From Verrucomicrobiota bacterium (GTDB lineage Bacteria > Verrucomicrobiota > Verrucomicrobiae > Limisphaerales > UBA11358), in NCBI GenBank assembly GCA_014860005.1, contig JACZKP010000111.1, positions 62,001 through 126,000 on the forward strand: a DNA stretch of 64,000 nucleotides, in the 5' to 3' direction. The first letter of the stretch is position 1. Each line of letters opens with the position of its first letter. Positions 62,158 through 64,000 of the stretch are shown here, piece by piece. A program made the translations under genes and the position numbers. Under the pieces are notes generated by a model that was not told the DNA's origin, searched no databases, and was given only the letters and a program-made list of their open reading frames with translations.

Positions 62158-64000
62158 ATGAACCGCTTGCGTCCCAATGGTTGCCTGCTTGCCCTCATCG
62201 TTCTGACGACCTGGGGTCAGGGTCCCGTCGCCACCGAAGCTGCCGCCGACACCAACGCCGCCTGGCTGGCGGAGCATTACACCAAATTCGAGCATCGCAT
62301 TCCCATGCGGGACGGCATCCGGCTGTTCACGCGCGTTTATGTGCCCAAGGATAATTCGCAGGCCTGGCCGATCCTGCTGACGCGCACGCCGTACGCACTC
62401 AAGCCTTATGGAGCGGACAACTACAATGATCCCACCGGCTCTTTTCGCACGCTGGCAAAGGACAGGTTCATTCTCGTGACGCAGGACGTGCGCGGGCGCT
62501 ACGGCTCGGAGGGCGAATACGTCCACGTGCGCCCGTTCAATCCAACCAAGGGGCCGAAGGACACGGACGAAAGCACCGATGCGTGGGACACCATTGACTG
62601 GCTGGTAAAACATTTGCCCGGCAACAACGGTCGGGTGGGATTGTTCGGCATTTCTTATCCCGGTTTTTACACCGCGATGGGCATGATTGACACTCATCCC
62701 GCGCTCAAGGCCGCGTCGCCGCAGGCACCGTTGACGGACTGGTTTATTGGGGACGACGTGCATCACAACGGCGCGTTCTTTCTGTCGCAGAATTTCAACT
62801 TCTTCTACCGGTTCGCCCAACGTCCCGAAGACCCGCTGCGCGAGCCGCTGAAGGATTTCCATTTCGGCACCCCCGACGGGTACGACTTCTTTTTGCGCAT
62901 GGGGCCGCTGGCCAATTCAGACGCGGTGTATTTCAAGGGCCGCGTGCCCATCTGGACGGAATTCCTCGCCCATCCGACCTACGATGATTACTGGAAGGCA
63001 CGCAATCTCCGGCCGCATCTGAAGAACATCCGATGCGCCGTGCTGAACGTGGGCGGCTGGTTTGATGGCGAGGATTTGTTCGGTCCGCTGGAGACGTACC
63101 GCTGGACGGAGCGCCAGAATCCCGGCATCACGAATGTGCTGGTGATGGGACCGTGGGCGCACGGTTATTGGAGCCGCACCGATGGCGACAAGCTGGGTCA
63201 TATCAGTTTCGGCGCGAAGACGTCGGAGTTTTACCGTGAGCAGATCGAACTGCCGTTCTTCCGTTATTTTCTCAAAGGCGACACAAACTATACGCCCACG
63301 GAGGCGCACATTTTCGAAACCGGCACGCATCGCTGGCGCAAGTTTGAAGCTTGGCCACCGCCGCAGGTGACGACACGGAAGTTGTATTTGCGCGCGGGCG
63401 GCACCCTCGGGTTTGAACCACCGGCGGAATCCGCGGAAGCGTTTGACGAATTCGTGAGCGATCCCGCCAAGCCGGTGCCGTACACGAATGACAAATCCAC
63501 CACTTACCCGCGTGCGTATCTCATCGAAGACCAGCGTTTCGCGGCTTCGCGCCCGGACGTGCTGGTGTATGAAACCGAACCGCTGGAGGAGGATTTGACC
63601 TTGGCCGGTCCGATTGCGGTGACGTTGCAAGTCAGCACCACCGGCACTGACGCCGACTGGATCGTGAAGTTGATCGATGTTTATCCCGGCGATTTTCCCA
63701 ACCCGGAGCCCAATCCGGCGGATGTGAAACTGGGCGGCTACCAGCAACTCGTGCGCGGCGACGTGTTTCGCGGCAAATTCCGGAACAGCTTCGAGCACCC
63801 CGAACCGTTCGTGCCGGGCCAGATGGCAAAGATCGAGTTCACAATGCCGGACATCTGCCACACGTTTCGCAGCGGTCATCGCGTGATGGTGCAGGTGCAA
63901 AGCTCGTGGTTTCCCCTGGTGGACCGCAATCCGCAGACGTTCGTGAACATTCCGACGGCGAAAGCGGAGGATTACCGGAAAGCAACACACCGGATTTATC
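62158..64000 (+). CDS. CocE/NonD family hydrolase (X-Pro dipeptidyl-peptidase-like), 3' end outside window
   Basis: At least 614 residues, open at the right edge. A signal peptide (CLLALIVLTTWGQGPVATEA) implies export. The family start FEHRIPMRDGIRLFTRVYVPKD is followed by RFILVTQDVRGRYGSEGEY, the nucleophile elbow GLFGISYPGFYTAM with the catalytic Ser, and GGWFDGEDLFGPLETY plus VMGPWAHGYWS with the likely catalytic Asp/His. The C-terminal jelly-roll part begins at PADVLVYETEPLEEDLTLAGP. These hydrolases include cocaine esterase, glutaryl-acylase and X-Pro peptidases; substrate cannot be told. It is divergent from the regulator gene across 206 bases. Confidence 0.93.
   Translation, partial: MNRLRPNGCLLALIVLTTWGQGPVATEAAADTNAAWLAEHYTKFEHRIPMRDGIRLFTRVYVPKDNSQAWPILLTRTPYALKPYGADNYNDPTGSFRTLAKDRFILVTQDVRGRYGSEGEYVHVRPFNPTKGPKDTDESTDAWDTIDWLVKHLPGNNGRVGLFGISYPGFYTAMGMIDTHPALKAASPQAPLTDWFIGDDVHHNGAFFLSQNFNFFYRFAQRPEDPLREPLKDFHFGTPDGYDFFLRMGPLANSDAVYFKGRVPIWTEFLAHPTYDDYWKARNLRPHLKNIRCAVLNVGGWFDGEDLFGPLETYRWTERQNPGITNVLVMGPWAHGYWSRTDGDKLGHISFGAKTSEFYREQIELPFFRYFLKGDTNYTPTEAHIFETGTHRWRKFEAWPPPQVTTRKLYLRAGGTLGFEPPAESAEAFDEFVSDPAKPVPYTNDKSTTYPRAYLIEDQRFAASRPDVLVYETEPLEEDLTLAGPIAVTLQVSTTGTDADWIVKLIDVYPGDFPNPEPNPADVKLGGYQQLVRGDVFRGKFRNSFEHPEPFVPGQMAKIEFTMPDICHTFRSGHRVMVQVQSSWFPLVDRNPQTFVNIPTAKAEDYRKATHRIY

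Noticed and set aside
1..64000. tRNA, rRNA, CRISPR array or insertion sequence
   Set aside because: No T-arm-like GTTCGAATC in gaps, no rRNA cores, no regularly spaced repeats and no transposase frame seen by eye.

Overview
The window looks like a chromosomal segment from a GC-rich member of the Verrucomicrobia, probably a Pedosphaera/Limisphaerales-type soil or freshwater lineage. This is inferred from gene content, not from a marker-gene search. The indicators are a DUF1592/DUF1585 cytochrome gene followed by a Tat-exported DUF1552 gene, a prepilin-like protein with the '[20 protein letters not shown]' type N-terminus and a C-terminal FxDGH motif, PEP-CTERM proteins, DUF1080 and Gfo/Idh/MocA proteins, many large secreted repeat proteins, and abundant intergenic palindromes.

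Layout. 1-5.8 kb: the 5' part of a giant secreted modular protein, a prepilin-like protein, a small exported protein and a LEA14-like lipoprotein. 5.8-13.3 kb: nadB, a VapBC-type toxin-antitoxin pair, panC, a glutaredoxin, PPK2 and an OmpR-type two-component pair. 13.4-21.6 kb: a co-directional run of exported proteins (beta-helix, InlB-repeat, tetraheme cytochrome c, DUF2271) ending in the flavin transferase apbE. 21.6-28.3 kb: gatA, asnS, small exported proteins, a TPR protein and purU. 28.4-35.2 kb: a compact type II secretion/type IV pilus-like operon (GspE, GspL-like, GspM/PilO-like, secretin) with a convergent GspC-like gene. 35.3-42 kb: ilvC, ilvN, a CPBP protease and a 1193-residue LplT-PlsC-acyl-ACP synthetase fusion. 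42-57.3 kb: polysaccharide and surface functions (PL10 pectate lyase, DUF1080, serpin, Gfo/Idh/MocA, PEP-CTERM protein, HD protein, DUF1592/DUF1552 pair, a duplicated-module secreted protein, GH5). 57.4-64 kb: a double thioredoxin-fold protein, a histidine kinase with a sigma-54 response regulator, and a truncated CocE/NonD hydrolase.

How it fits together. Core metabolism (NAD, pantothenate, branched-chain amino acids, tRNA charging, formate release) is interspersed with an export-oriented gene set. The secretion operon could deliver the many signal-peptide proteins, and the carbohydrate enzymes suggest growth on plant polymers. The tetraheme/DUF2271/ApbE run suggests an extracytoplasmic redox function that may use covalently bound flavin.

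Most unusual points: a palindromic repeat of a kind otherwise seen between genes lies in frame inside panC; the toxin-antitoxin pair sits between nadB and a degraded copy of the nadB 5' end; two members of one ~101-bp repeat family lie 47 kb apart; a PDZ gene remnant carries an internal stop and a frameshift; an orphan PEP-CTERM tail lies downstream of a secreted-protein gene; five exported proteins end in a similar 'FYRL'-type C-terminus. I found no tRNA, rRNA, CRISPR array or insertion sequence.
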